Shown piece after piece: positions 39,318-47,753 of a DNA stretch of 64,000 nucleotides (positions within the stretch are counted from its first letter, which is position 1; every line of letters starts with the position of its first letter). The stretch is from NCBI GenBank assembly GCA_002163245.1, contig MAAL01000054.1:62001-126000 (forward strand), in the 5' to 3' direction. This DNA comes from Gammaproteobacteria bacterium 42_54_T18 (lineage in GTDB: Bacteria > Pseudomonadota > Gammaproteobacteria > Pseudomonadales > Ketobacteraceae). The position numbers and the translations under genes were made by a program. Under the pieces are notes generated by a model. It made no database searches. It had not been told where the DNA came from and saw only the letters and a list, made by a program, of their open reading frames with translations.

Positions 39318-39791
39318 TTGAATATACGACACATGGAAATTAAAGATTTACCCAAAGCATCGTTGGTGCATAAAGAAGCCTTTGTCCGTCAACAGTATTC
39401 ATCTGAATGGTTAGAATGCAATATTAATGCTTATCCCAGAATGCTTAGCTTTGTGGCAGAAGTAGATGGTTCTATTGTTGGGTACATTATATGGAATCAG
39501 AAGAGTGGGTTTCGACCTGAAGCAGTTATTGAATTAGAACAGATTGCTGTATTACCATCACATCATGGTCAAGGTATTGGCAGAAGTCTCATTGAAGAGA
39601 CGTTACCCTTTGTGAAATACCAGCTAACGAAGCAGGGTGCAATGCTAAAGCATATAACTGTCACCACCAGGGCTGATAACCATGCACAGAGACTGTATAG
39701 GAATACATTGGGTGCTGAAGTGGAGGCTACCATTGCTAATCTGTATTCTGCTGATGAGGTGTTTATGGTTGCAAGGGATGTAATGATTTGA
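39318..39791 (+). CDS. GNAT-family N-acetyltransferase
   Basis: 157 residues with the GNAT fold. An N-terminal strand (IRHMEIKDLPKASLVHKEAF), a central IELEQIAVLPSHHGQGIGRSLIEETL containing the acetyl-CoA pyrophosphate loop (HGQGIG), and a C-terminal TTRADNHAQRLYRNTLGAEV with the usual Asn and Tyr are visible. It transfers acetyl from acetyl-CoA to an amine; the substrate is unknown. The start is TTG 39318, chosen because AAGGAG lies six bases upstream; an in-frame ATG at 39333 is the alternative. Confidence 0.85.
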   Translation: MNIRHMEIKDLPKASLVHKEAFVRQQYSSEWLECNINAYPRMLSFVAEVDGSIVGYIIWNQKSGFRPEAVIELEQIAVLPSHHGQGIGRSLIEETLPFVKYQLTKQGAMLKHITVTTRADNHAQRLYRNTLGAEVEATIANLYSADEVFMVARDVMI

Positions 39792-39827
39792 TCTTAAGGT
39801 TAAGTCACAAGAGTCGGTGGTTTAAAA

Positions 39828-39989
39828 ATGACCAAGCTTAGATATGCATTTTGGATCGTATTTTGTACTGGCTCAGCATCCATTGTCGGTTTAAAAATGA
39901 TGCATATTTATCCTTCCTACGCTTTGGCATGGATAGTATCTGGTCTGCTGTTGGCGTGGTTATTTGAATTGCGTAAAAAGCGGGAATAA
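39828..39989 (+). CDS. Small two-segment membrane protein
   Basis: A 53-residue ORF (starts MTKLRYAFWIVFCTG, ends WLFELRKKRE) with two hydrophobic stretches separated by a short loop and a basic C-terminus, consistent with a positive-inside small membrane protein. No family recognised and no strong ribosome site, so it may not be translated. It lies 37 bases after the GNAT gene. Confidence 0.35.
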   Translation: MTKLRYAFWIVFCTGSASIVGLKMMHIYPSYALAWIVSGLLLAWLFELRKKRE

Positions 39990-40250
39990 TGGTGTGTATG
40001 GAGTGGAGAGTTTACCTTGGTTCGGTTCGAAGTCGCCAGTGCTATTGTATCTGCCTCTATTTAGATTGCCCCTTAAGGTTGTTGATATTGATTATCAATA
40101 AATTCCGATGTGTCTGGACATAAATTGTTCGACTAATGGTGGGTGTAATCGATTTGATTGGAGCATGGTGCTAATGCGGCGCCTGGGCCCTTGGAGTGGC
40201 AGTTAGGGCACTTTAGTTTTTGGGGTATCTAAACGATAACAGGGTGCAAT

Positions 40251-40765
40251 GTGATCAAGCATGAGCTAAGGTTGGTGTCCACCAGTATAAATGTAAGGGT
40301 ATTATTAACTGAGATGGATGAAGCGCAAATAGCGGCATTGATGACAAGAGTTGAAAAAATAAGCCTACACTGCATATCCATAACCCATACTCTGAACATT
40401 TCGGTAGATTGCCTGATTTCGAAGTTGAATATGAATTTAGTGTTGACCCTGAGCTGAAAGACGTTGTTCCGTGTCAGGGAATGCGTACTGACTTCCTATA
40501 TGATGGCGATGATCCTCAAATAGAGGGGATCAATATGATATGGCCTGAGTTGCTTGATGGGAACGGTGATGTGATATTGGACAAGCGAATTCTACCTGCC
40601 AGCAAAGGAACAGCTACCATGTGGATTGGTATGCATGAGAGTAGAGTAAGCATTCATCGGAATAGAATTCAGCTTGGTACCAAGGGTTATTGGGTGTTTG
40701 GATCAAAAGTATACGCTAAGGTAATTGTGACTAAGATTATTGGGCTATTTGAGAATGAAGAATAG
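40251..40765 (+). pseudogene. Frameshifted gene of unknown function
   Basis: Two overlapping frames look like one gene broken at a run of six A (40354-40359). Frame one begins at GTG 40251 and encodes about 36 sensible residues ending TRVEK. Frame three continues as NKPTLHIHNPYSEHFGRLPD into the 118-residue downstream ORF (EVEYEFSVDPELKDVV, then MWIGMHESRVSIHRNRIQLG) ending at 40765. A one-base change in the A run would give a single ~170-residue protein. It may be a real mutation, transcriptional slippage or a sequencing error. The soluble, strand-rich product is not recognised; nearby toxin and defence genes suggest cargo. Confidence 0.5.
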
Positions 40766-40831
40766 TGCAGTTGTAATGAGTGATAGCTGAGAAAATCTTC
40801 GCTTTAAATGTTCAAATGTAAGGAATAAGTA

Positions 40832-41989
40832 GTGAGTAGTGTTTTTGCATTTATTGATGAGTCAGGTGATCCGAACTTAGATACTTCAAAGCAAGGGACA
40901 TCTAAGTTTTTCATTGTTTGTGCTGTTATTGTTAAGGAGGATGGGTTGGCTGCCCTTAAAGCTGGTGCTGAATTAATCAGGGGAAGGTATTTTCAAACGG
41001 GTGAGATTAAGTCAAGTGGTATCAAAGGCAGCAATCATGGGAGGCGAGTTAAGATACTTAATGAGATGTTTAAACTTGATTTCAAATTCTACGCTGTTGC
41101 CGTGGACAAAGGTGCTGTAAGGCGTGATTCTGGCCTTAAACATAAAAAATCTTTTCTCAAATATGTTAACGGGTTGTTGTATAGCCGCTTGTTTCAGAAT
41201 TATGAAGATTTGTATATCGTTGCAGATGAGCACGGCAGTGATGATTTCAAGACCAGTTTCCAAAGTTACATAAATAAGCAGCATAAGCCTGATCTTTTTT
41301 GGCGATCTAGGTTTGATTTGGTCTCAAGTAAGGATGATGTCCTTGTTCAGTTGTCTGATTTCGTTGTTGGAACCTTGGCTAAAATATACGAAGGCAAGGG
41401 CGGTGATGCTTTAGCTGAGGCGTATCAAAAACTAATCAAGGATAAATCGCTAGGATTAGTGGAATGGCCTACAAAATACCAGACGTATTTCCCGCGAGAT
41501 ACTACTACACCAGGGTTTGACGAGTTCATACATAAGCATGCATTAAATAAGGCTGAGGTGTTTCTAGAAAGCAATGAAAATTCTGCTGGTGAGGATGTTA
41601 TGTTGCAGGTTTGTGTGTTGGCATATTTGGTTTTCCAAAGTCGTATGGTGCCGTTTAAGAACTATGTTCCAACAAAGGAGCTTCTTATTCACCTAAATGA
41701 AAGGGGTTTTCTTAACGTTAAAGAGCAAGCTATTCGTTCTACTATTATTGCAAAGCTTCGAGATAAAGAAGTAATTATTGCCAGTTGTAATAAGGGGTAT
41801 AAGATCCCTTGTTGTTATGATGATCTGTATGATTTTGTAGAGCGTGTTGACAGTCAGGTAATGCCGTTGCTTAAAAGGCTGAATAGAGCAAGAAATAGCT
41901 ATTTGCTTGCAAGTCATAATGAAATTGACTTGTTGAAAGGGCCCAATTATCCGAAGCTGGTTTCATTTCTTGAGGAGTTTAATAAATAG
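40832..41989 (+). CDS. DUF3800-family protein
   Basis: 385 residues. The start FAFIDESGDPN is the signature of DUF3800 (FIDESG near the N-terminus), and YIVADEHGSDDFKTSFQSYI and VQLSDFVVGTLAKIYEG supply the later acidic blocks typical of the family. The fold is thought to be RNase H-like, suggesting nuclease activity, but this is inference. A C-terminal ~130-residue extension (from about residue 255) looks like a helical or winged-helix domain (LIHLNERGFLNVKEQAIRST). DUF3800 proteins are frequent in phage-defence islands. The start (GTG 40832) has an upstream AAGGAAT-type ribosome site. Confidence 0.85.
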   Translation: MSSVFAFIDESGDPNLDTSKQGTSKFFIVCAVIVKEDGLAALKAGAELIRGRYFQTGEIKSSGIKGSNHGRRVKILNEMFKLDFKFYAVAVDKGAVRRDSGLKHKKSFLKYVNGLLYSRLFQNYEDLYIVADEHGSDDFKTSFQSYINKQHKPDLFWRSRFDLVSSKDDVLVQLSDFVVGTLAKIYEGKGGDALAEAYQKLIKDKSLGLVEWPTKYQTYFPRDTTTPGFDEFIHKHALNKAEVFLESNENSAGEDVMLQVCVLAYLVFQSRMVPFKNYVPTKELLIHLNERGFLNVKEQAIRSTIIAKLRDKEVIIASCNKGYKIPCCYDDLYDFVERVDSQVMPLLKRLNRARNSYLLASHNEIDLLKGPNYPKLVSFLEEFNK

Positions 41990-42142
41990 AAAAGGATGCC
42001 GAACTAAGATTGTCAATGACTGGATAGATGTGATGCAGGATTTATGTCGGCGCTGACTATTGATATTGAAAGTCTTGGCGCGGATGCTCACTAAGTAATA
42101 TTTTGCTATCTTTTATTCTATGAAAACAGGAGGGAGTGGGGG

Positions 42143-44002
42143 GTGATTTTCAATAATTATATACATTTTTTGGACGAAGAAACCTTCAACGTTAAAGTCT
42201 TTTCGAAATCTGGTTCATTTGTCGGTGAGGGTGAGTTACGATTTTCTCAAAAATTCCAGTCTGGAGTATCTTTTGGGTTTTCGGCCAATATCATCAAATT
42301 CAAAGATAATACTCACTTTCGGTGTGAATTACCTGAAGGAGGTTGCTATACGCTAATAGATTGTGTGGTTATAAATAACTCAATATACCCAAAACTCATA
42401 GTTAAGGGTGAAAATAAGTCTGAAGAATTTTGTAACGTTAGCATATTGCTGCAAGGCGTATCTCAATGGATGGACAGTGAGGGGTGTTTTGAAATTTCTG
42501 ATCTGGATATTATACGCAACCGTGAACAGAAAGTTTTCGATGTCGAATTGCTGGATATTGACGGTGGAAAATTTAGTATAAGTTGTGAGCATTGGTGTGA
42601 GACAAAAAGGCAGAAAGCTAACAATCATGAAGTAAATATATATACGATGATAACTTGTGAGACGAAAAGTGGATTTTGGTCTGCACCACAAGTTATTGAA
42701 TTGATACATGAAATAAAGACAATTTTTACGTTGCTTTTGGGTTTTCCAGTGGGTGTTGAGTATGTGTTGGATAGAGATGAATCTGGAAAAATGCAGTCTG
42801 TGTATTTCTTGAGTTCAATAAGTGACAAGAACTACTCTACTGAATCCCAATATTGTTTTGTTTCATCAGCTTATCTATTTGAAAATGATAAATGGGGCGA
42901 TGTTTTTAGTTGTTTTTTTGATAAAAAGTCAACTGACTTTAGAAACGTTTGGTATAAAGTGGCAGGGTTGATGTCATATGAAGGATCTTGGGAATATGAA
43001 ATATTAGCATACGTCAGCCTTGTTGACAGGTATGTTAGTTTGTACGCGAAAGCCATCGATAAAAAGCTTCCAGATAAAAAGTTTAAAAAGGTTCGCAGAA
43101 GTATTCGAGCTTTATTGCACGAAATTAGAGGGGGATTTGCAAAGGATAGCGAAGAAAGCCATGCAGAGTATGATTTGATATTTGAGAGCATCGCCAGACA
43201 AACGCTGGGTCTTGGTAACTCAAAGTTTTCATCGTTTGCCGAAAAGTTTGAATATGCATTGAGCGAAACCGATGGCGTAATAAAGGGGATTATTGACTTG
43301 TCTCCCGAAGATGTCGCGCACTTGATTAAGTTTAGGAATTCCGTTGCACATGGTGACGATCCCAAGATCAAGAATGGTAACAATATTTCTTATGAGGTAG
43401 TACTCAGTAATAAGTTAAAGCTGTTGCTGCTTTACTGGTTGTACAGGGATATTGGGTTTTCAGATATGGATTTTGTGGTTTTTTTGGATAACTGGTTTCA
43501 CCCATCTGTACGCAAGGCGCGTTTGAATAAGGTGGCATTGGATAGGGCCTCAGGTAAATATTTGTATCTTGATGTTAACAAAACCAATTTCTCTAAGGCC
43601 AAGAGTTATAGGTTTGGATGCCTTGTTTTTGACTACGTTAAAGCAAGTGATACTTATAGGGTGAATAAAAAACACACTGACGATATCGAAAAATGGTATA
43701 GCCGTGGTATTAGTCCTCAGAAACCAAGATCGGTTGAAGAAGAGCTTATGTCGGTTGTGGATACGTTAAAAGTTAGAAATATTGCCTATGTAGGAAGTGT
43801 CTATATAAAGCATGAAAAGGAGGTGTTCAAAATAAATATCGGTGCTTGTATTCTAAATTGCCCTGATTATATCTCAAGTTCGAATTTGTTTTTTGACAGG
43901 TTAAGGGTGTTTGATTACGAAAGTGACCAGTGGCTACCATCTGAGTTTGAAAAGGGTATTGCTATGGCCAATTTGGATGCAAGAGCTGTTGATTTAAATT
44001 GA
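42143..44002 (+). CDS. ApeA-like HEPN-domain protein, probable abortive-infection factor
   Basis: A 619-residue protein in two halves. The N-terminal ~230 residues are strand-rich (FLDEETFNVKVFSKSG, GVSFGFSANIIKFKD), like the ApeA N-terminal region. The second half is helical and contains the HEPN RNase motif Rx4H in FRNSVAHGD (Arg398, His403). ApeA-type proteins are single-gene phage-defence factors whose HEPN domain cleaves RNA after infection. Length slightly exceeds typical ApeA, with a C-terminal ~170-residue tail of unknown role. The start is GTG 42143, close behind GGAGGG. Upstream DUF3800 is co-oriented but 153 bases away, so it may have its own promoter. Confidence 0.68.
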   Translation: MIFNNYIHFLDEETFNVKVFSKSGSFVGEGELRFSQKFQSGVSFGFSANIIKFKDNTHFRCELPEGGCYTLIDCVVINNSIYPKLIVKGENKSEEFCNVSILLQGVSQWMDSEGCFEISDLDIIRNREQKVFDVELLDIDGGKFSISCEHWCETKRQKANNHEVNIYTMITCETKSGFWSAPQVIELIHEIKTIFTLLLGFPVGVEYVLDRDESGKMQSVYFLSSISDKNYSTESQYCFVSSAYLFENDKWGDVFSCFFDKKSTDFRNVWYKVAGLMSYEGSWEYEILAYVSLVDRYVSLYAKAIDKKLPDKKFKKVRRSIRALLHEIRGGFAKDSEESHAEYDLIFESIARQTLGLGNSKFSSFAEKFEYALSETDGVIKGIIDLSPEDVAHLIKFRNSVAHGDDPKIKNGNNISYEVVLSNKLKLLLLYWLYRDIGFSDMDFVVFLDNWFHPSVRKARLNKVALDRASGKYLYLDVNKTNFSKAKSYRFGCLVFDYVKASDTYRVNKKHTDDIEKWYSRGISPQKPRSVEEELMSVVDTLKVRNIAYVGSVYIKHEKEVFKINIGACILNCPDYISSSNLFFDRLRVFDYESDQWLPSEFEKGIAMANLDARAVDLN

Positions 44003-44265
44003 TTTGATCAGCCTTTAGTAGCATTTTAAAAACCAGTAATAATTTGAATGCGGCAAGGTAACTACAACGTTAAAAACACCCCCCAGAGAACGGCTGTGTG
44101 TACGCACACGCCCCCTTTAAGCTCTTTATGCCTCAATGCCTGCGTTGCACAATGGATCTTTGATCCACTCGTTATGTGTGCGTGTAAGGCTGTAATTACG
44201 GCCCTTGTAGGGAAGGAGCGGCGATAAATGGATTGTGAATAGCTGGAATAAGCGGGGGGCAGAGA
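44003..44265. other. Non-coding stretch with nested inverted repeats
   Basis: No coding sequence seen. It contains ACGCACAC (44102-44109) paired with GTGTGCGT (44176-44183) and inside that a perfect TGGATC-TTT-GATCCA hairpin (44153-44167). The structure lacks a downstream T run. It ends at the tandem repeats beginning 44266. Confidence 0.45.
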
Positions 44266-44334
44266 GTGATCACGTTCAATCGCAGGAGGTGATCACTTTG
44301 GATCGCAGAGGGTGATCATTTTGGTCCGCAATAT
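44266..44334. repeat. Three 23-bp tandem repeats, IS21-type end remnant
   Basis: Three consecutive units start at 44266, 44289 and 44312, each beginning GTGATCA(C/T) and containing (G/T)TT followed by an ATCGCAG- or TCCGCA-like segment. The period is exactly 23 bases. Multiple GTGATCA-containing direct repeats are characteristic of the ends of some IS21-family elements. No istA or istB gene is present, so this is probably an end left after deletion. Confidence 0.5.
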
Positions 44335-44643
44335 GCAAGGGCAGCTGGTGGTGATATTAAGACGGCTAGTGATGCACTATGGTGGGCTTTTCTTAACGTT
44401 ATGAATGCAAAGGTATCCATGTCGCAGGCCCAGTCTTCAGCGGGCATTATTGCAACCGTGGTATTGAATAAGGTTGGGTTACTTCTCTTCGCTTACGTTA
44501 ATGCGATGATGATTGCATGGTTGATACAGAGACGTACTGACTTTAAGAGTGTGGTAGCTGTTGTGGCTTCTCAAGGCGGGAGTGAAGTAGGAGATCCTAA
44601 GGCTGGCAAGGATGTTTCCTGTGTGGTGGCAGAGGCAGAGTAG
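44326..44643 (+). pseudogene. Potassium-channel gene remnant
   Basis: In frame with the ATG at 44401, the upstream codons read GGDIKTASDALWWAF, which is the pore-helix entry of Kch/Ion_trans_2 channels (consensus IxTxxDALWWAxVTxTTVGYGD). The selectivity filter TVGYGD that should follow is missing, replaced by LNVMNAKVSMSQ. The later LLLFAYVNAMMIAWLIQRR loosely resembles the last channel helix. There is no start codon before the pore region and no N-terminal half; the sequence begins in the tandem repeats. I call it a decayed channel cut by an insertion sequence. The 80-residue ORF from 44401 alone is unlikely to be a functional gene. Confidence 0.55.
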
Positions 44644-44870
44644 CTATATATTTAATATCGGCAGTCGCCACCCAATGACAGCGGTGTAGGTATGCATTAA
44701 TGTGCCCCTTCAGAAGGGCTTGGGTGTATTCTCAAAAGGTTTTAGTTCTTTGAGAGGTGAGTCGATCATGTATGGAATTCACTGTGAAGGCTGTTGTATC
44801 GATTCAATTTATACGGCGGGAAATTAAAAAATTACAATTGATCAGACGGGGCTGTGCCAGGAGATGATAC

Positions 44871-45125
44871 TTACATAATTTTGTTATCTAAAGAATATTC
44901 AAGCAGATCTATTGCTTCATGAGGGTCTGCGTCTACCGCTCGGCAATATTCGAGCAATTCAATAATGTCTATCCGGCGTCTGTCTTGCTCAAGCTTGCCT
45001 ATCACAGAGTGGTGGCGTTGCAATATCTCAGCTACAGCTCTGATTGACAGGCCTTTAGCCTCACGCTTTTGCTTCATCCAAGAGCGAAGGTCTTTGTATT
45101 CTTTTGAGTAGGAGGATGGTCTCAT
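44871..45125 (-). CDS. XRE-family helix-turn-helix regulator
   Basis: 84 residues with a complete HTH_3 domain: RSWMKQKREAKGLSIRAVAEILQRHHSVIGKLEQDRRRIDIIELLEYCRAV. The start at 45125 (MRPSSYSKEYKDL) was chosen over an upstream codon at 45227, because the latter would read through the divergent gene and the operator palindromes. It likely binds the two TGTC...GACA palindromes just upstream and represses itself and the divergent helper/helicase pair, as in restriction-like modules with a small controller. Confidence 0.85.
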   Translation of the reverse strand: MRPSSYSKEYKDLRSWMKQKREAKGLSIRAVAEILQRHHSVIGKLEQDRRRIDIIELLEYCRAVDADPHEAIDLLEYSLDNKIM

Positions 45126-45144
45126 TGTCACGATGATAGAGACA
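45126..45144. promoter_or_regulatory. Operator-like palindrome 1 (XRE/helicase divergent region)
   Basis: TGTCACGATGATAGAGACA, an imperfect 19-base palindrome with TGTC/GACA ends and matching inner bases. It abuts the XRE start codon and shares TGTCnCGA with the second copy, whose start is 27 bases away, about two and a half helical turns. Confidence 0.55.
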
Positions 45145-45152
45145 GGGTAGAA

Positions 45153-45171
45153 TGTCGCGAAATTCGAGACA
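45153..45171. promoter_or_regulatory. Operator-like palindrome 2
   Basis: TGTCGCGAAATTCGAGACA is a nearly perfect 19-base palindrome of form TGTCnCGAAnTTCGnGACA, eight bases after the first copy. Lying between divergent starts, it is a strong candidate binding site for the XRE regulator. Confidence 0.6.
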
Positions 45172-45190
45172 GAGCCTGAAAAATCGTACG

Positions 45191-45712
45191 ATGAATAAAA
45201 TCCAGATAAAACCCGAGTTTCTCTCACTGCTTGTGTCTAGCAAACACGATACCTTTACTGCGATGGAGCTTACTAATGCATATCTTAAGCTGCCAAGTTG
45301 CCATGATCTAAAGAAAGTAGCCGCTAGGCAGTTTGTATTGCGTAATCTCCAGAGGCTTGATGATAAAGGGTTTCTGGACAAGGTTGGGGGCGAGGGTTCA
45401 CGAGCAACAAGGTATCGGCTGAATGATAGTTTTAGCAAAGATTGCGTGATTACCGGCAAGCCTCATCGACCGATAGTCAGTAAAGTTGATATTGCTTCCG
45501 CTGATTTTGCGATAGGTCTTGAGGAAAAGCTTAAGGTTCACAAGTTAGAACTGCTTTCCACCGTCGGAGAGATCGAAGAGTATGAGCTTATTGGCAGTGA
45601 AACTCCTCAGCGGCGTGAACATATCCAAGAGTTATATAATCACGCAAGGGACCACTACTCCAAAACGCTTGGCCGCATACGAGCCCTTGAGTCACTAATC
45701 TCACATTGTTGA
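45191..45712 (+). CDS. Unknown protein paired with helicase (winged-helix-like N-terminus)
   Basis: 173 residues from ATG 45191. An ATG at 45152 is in frame, but it would place the operator inside the gene. The N-terminal ~85 residues look like a winged helix (DTFTAMELTNAYLKLP, RQFVLRNLQRLDDKGFLDKVGGEGSRATRYRLND), and the C-terminal part is a helical charged region (LEEKLKVHKLELLSTVGEIEEYELIG through RIRALESLI). The helicase starts 10 bases after its stop, so they form an operon. I do not recognise a named family; it may bind DNA or recognise a target for the helicase. Confidence 0.65.
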   Translation: MNKIQIKPEFLSLLVSSKHDTFTAMELTNAYLKLPSCHDLKKVAARQFVLRNLQRLDDKGFLDKVGGEGSRATRYRLNDSFSKDCVITGKPHRPIVSKVDIASADFAIGLEEKLKVHKLELLSTVGEIEEYELIGSETPQRREHIQELYNHARDHYSKTLGRIRALESLISHC

Positions 45713-45722
45713 TCCCCCTAGC

Positions 45723-47117
45723 ATGAAATTACGTCAATGGCAGGCTGAGTGTATAGGCAAGGCACTTGAACAGTACGGGTCAGGCAATACACATTTTATG
45801 TGTCTCGCTACACCCGGGGCGGGTAAAACCATGATGGCTTCAATACTTGCCAAAAAACTGTTGGAGAAGGGTGATATTGATCTTGTGGTTTGCTTATCAC
45901 CTTCGGTAATTGTCTCTGAGGATTTCAAGTCAGAACTTAAAGTGCAAACGGGAAAAAGGCTGGACGGTAAGTTGGGGTCTAGTGGGTGTTCTTTGACCTA
46001 TCAAGCCATGCTCAGTTTGGGCAGTGATTTCTGGACATTGCTTTTGGAGTTTCGTGTATTTGTTATTTTTGATGAGATTCATCACTGTGCAGGAAATGGC
46101 GCGCAGAATGCAAATGCATGGGGTGAGCGAATTATTTCTCAAATCCAAGGTAGGGCCGCTTATACCTTGGCGCTTACTGGTACTCCGTGGCGATCAGACA
46201 GTATCCCAATAGTTTTAGCACGCTACTGTGAGAGCAAGCAAATCCATTGTGATTATAGCTACGGGCTAAGCCAGGCAATAACCGACGGAGTATGCAGAAC
46301 ACCTAGGCTGACATTGATAGATAATGACCAAATAGTATTTAACCAGGGGCGTGAATGCTGTTTCTATAGTTCATTTGGAGAATTGTTGGAACAGGCCGAC
46401 TGCAGTTATCAAAGCCTTGTAGAAAATGAAACTTTAGTGAACTATATGATTGGCAAGGCTAACCAAAAACTAAACCAGCTTAGAAAGCAAGTTCCTGATG
46501 CGGGTGGATTAATTGTTGCAACATCGGTTTCCCATGCTCGTAAGATACATCGCCTGTTAGAGACTCAATTCAATGAAGTTGCCGATATTGCTACCTACTT
46601 AGAGGAAGATGCGATATCCATCATCCAAAATTTCAAATACTCATCAAAAAAGTGGATCATATCGGTCGGTATGATTAGCGAAGGTACGAATTTGCCAAGG
46701 TTGCGCGTATGCTGTCACTTAACCCGCGTTAAGACAGAGCTCTATTTTCGGCAAATATTGGGACGTATCTTAAGGGTTAATGGCCCGGTTGCAGGGGAGG
46801 GGTTCCTTTACATGCCGGCTGAGCCGACATTGACGGAATTTGCACATCGCGTTGCAGAAGATATCCCTAAAGAGAATGTTGTTAGCTTTGATCCTATGCC
46901 TAACCCCAAATCATGTGAACCTGAATCATCGGCTAAGGTGCCGGAGTCCTGTGGCTCATTGGAATTATCGCCAAGTGATTTTACAAACGATGAGAACAAC
47001 CCGGATACTTTGGCATGTGGTGATTCCCTTTTAGCACGATCTTATGACGCTACGTTGAATATGCCGGGGCGGTTTAAAAGCGAGATGCTGTCGTTTAATG
47101 GATTTGTGTTTTTATAG
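45723..47117 (+). CDS. DEAD/DEAH-box superfamily 2 helicase
   Basis: 464 residues with all SF2 hallmarks: a Q-like N-terminus (KLRQWQAECIGKAL), Walker A ATPGAGKT (29-36), Walker B/DEIH (117-120), a TGTPWR motif III (near 160), and a second RecA lobe with GMISEGTNLPRLRVCCHL and motif VI FRQILGRILRV. It resembles the helicase portion of type III/type I restriction subunits and ResIII proteins but carries no nuclease domain. The last ~75 residues are low-complexity and acidic. With the small upstream partner and the XRE controller it forms a compact module typical of defence islands. The target is unknown. Confidence 0.85.
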   Translation: MKLRQWQAECIGKALEQYGSGNTHFMCLATPGAGKTMMASILAKKLLEKGDIDLVVCLSPSVIVSEDFKSELKVQTGKRLDGKLGSSGCSLTYQAMLSLGSDFWTLLLEFRVFVIFDEIHHCAGNGAQNANAWGERIISQIQGRAAYTLALTGTPWRSDSIPIVLARYCESKQIHCDYSYGLSQAITDGVCRTPRLTLIDNDQIVFNQGRECCFYSSFGELLEQADCSYQSLVENETLVNYMIGKANQKLNQLRKQVPDAGGLIVATSVSHARKIHRLLETQFNEVADIATYLEEDAISIIQNFKYSSKKWIISVGMISEGTNLPRLRVCCHLTRVKTELYFRQILGRILRVNGPVAGEGFLYMPAEPTLTEFAHRVAEDIPKENVVSFDPMPNPKSCEPESSAKVPESCGSLELSPSDFTNDENNPDTLACGDSLLARSYDATLNMPGRFKSEMLSFNGFVFL

Positions 47118-47753
47118 GTCTATTACTTGAGGCTTTAAAAGAGATTAAAACCTTTCTCAGATCGGGCTGCGTGGAGGTTAGCACCAGAAAAGCAGCTATT
47201 TCGATTAGCGATGTCTATAGCACGAGCTCGCCCGCTACGAATGAGCGCGTTATCTGCCTCTCGCAGGGCTTTTTTAACTTGTTGATGTTGGTCTAAAAAT
47301 TGTTTCCTTTTCATGATCTTAATTATTCCAGATAATCAGGGTTCAATCAATCTTGTCGGAGGACAGGCCCTCTGGGTATATTGGAAAATACTAGATTGAT
47401 CAATGGCACGTTTGATTATGCTGTTTCTTTTGACTTGTCGCAAGTGCTGCTCTAGAGCCCTTATTGCCAACAAGCAGGGGGTACTCAAGATTTAACTATT
47501 TCACTTAGTAGGCCTTCCACACCAGGGATTAGCTTCTGAACTGTCAGTGTAAAGAAATCGACCCAATCTCTTCTACAGGAGTCTTCGGAATCCAAAAGTA
47601 TTTCCGAACGATGTTTCCTGTATAAACTCAATAAAGGACTCAGTTTTTGAGGGTCGCTGTTGATAAAAGCCTAAAAAAAGTGAAGCCAATTACGAGGGGA
47701 GGCTCAACTTTTTCTTGGTAAGTGAAATAGGTTTTATCTGAAATTTCTTGTTA
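47118..47753. other. Low-coding region between helicase and recombinase operon
   Basis: Mostly decayed or non-coding. On the minus strand, 47135-47314 encodes a possible 59-residue basic peptide (MKRKQFLDQHQQVKKALREA), without a convincing ribosome site. Also on the minus strand, 47485-47670 is open (starting AFINSDPQKLSPLLSLYRKH, ending LIPGVEGLLSEIVKS) but has no ATG and follows a TAG, so it looks like the tail of a broken gene downstream of the recombinase. The left end of recombinase-operon transcription probably lies here. Confidence 0.4.

Noticed and set aside
40354-40360. Programmed -1 ribosomal frameshift signal
   Set aside because: The A6 run does not give a true X XXY YYZ heptamer in the upstream frame, and no downstream pseudoknot is apparent; a mutation or slippage is simpler.
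44401-44643. An intact 80-residue membrane protein gene
   Set aside because: The upstream in-frame sequence continues into channel homology, and no ribosome site precedes the ATG, so it is better explained as part of a decayed channel.
45061-45459. 132-residue minus-strand frame overlapping the XRE and helper genes
   Set aside because: Overlaps two better genes and both operator palindromes, with no recognisable domain.
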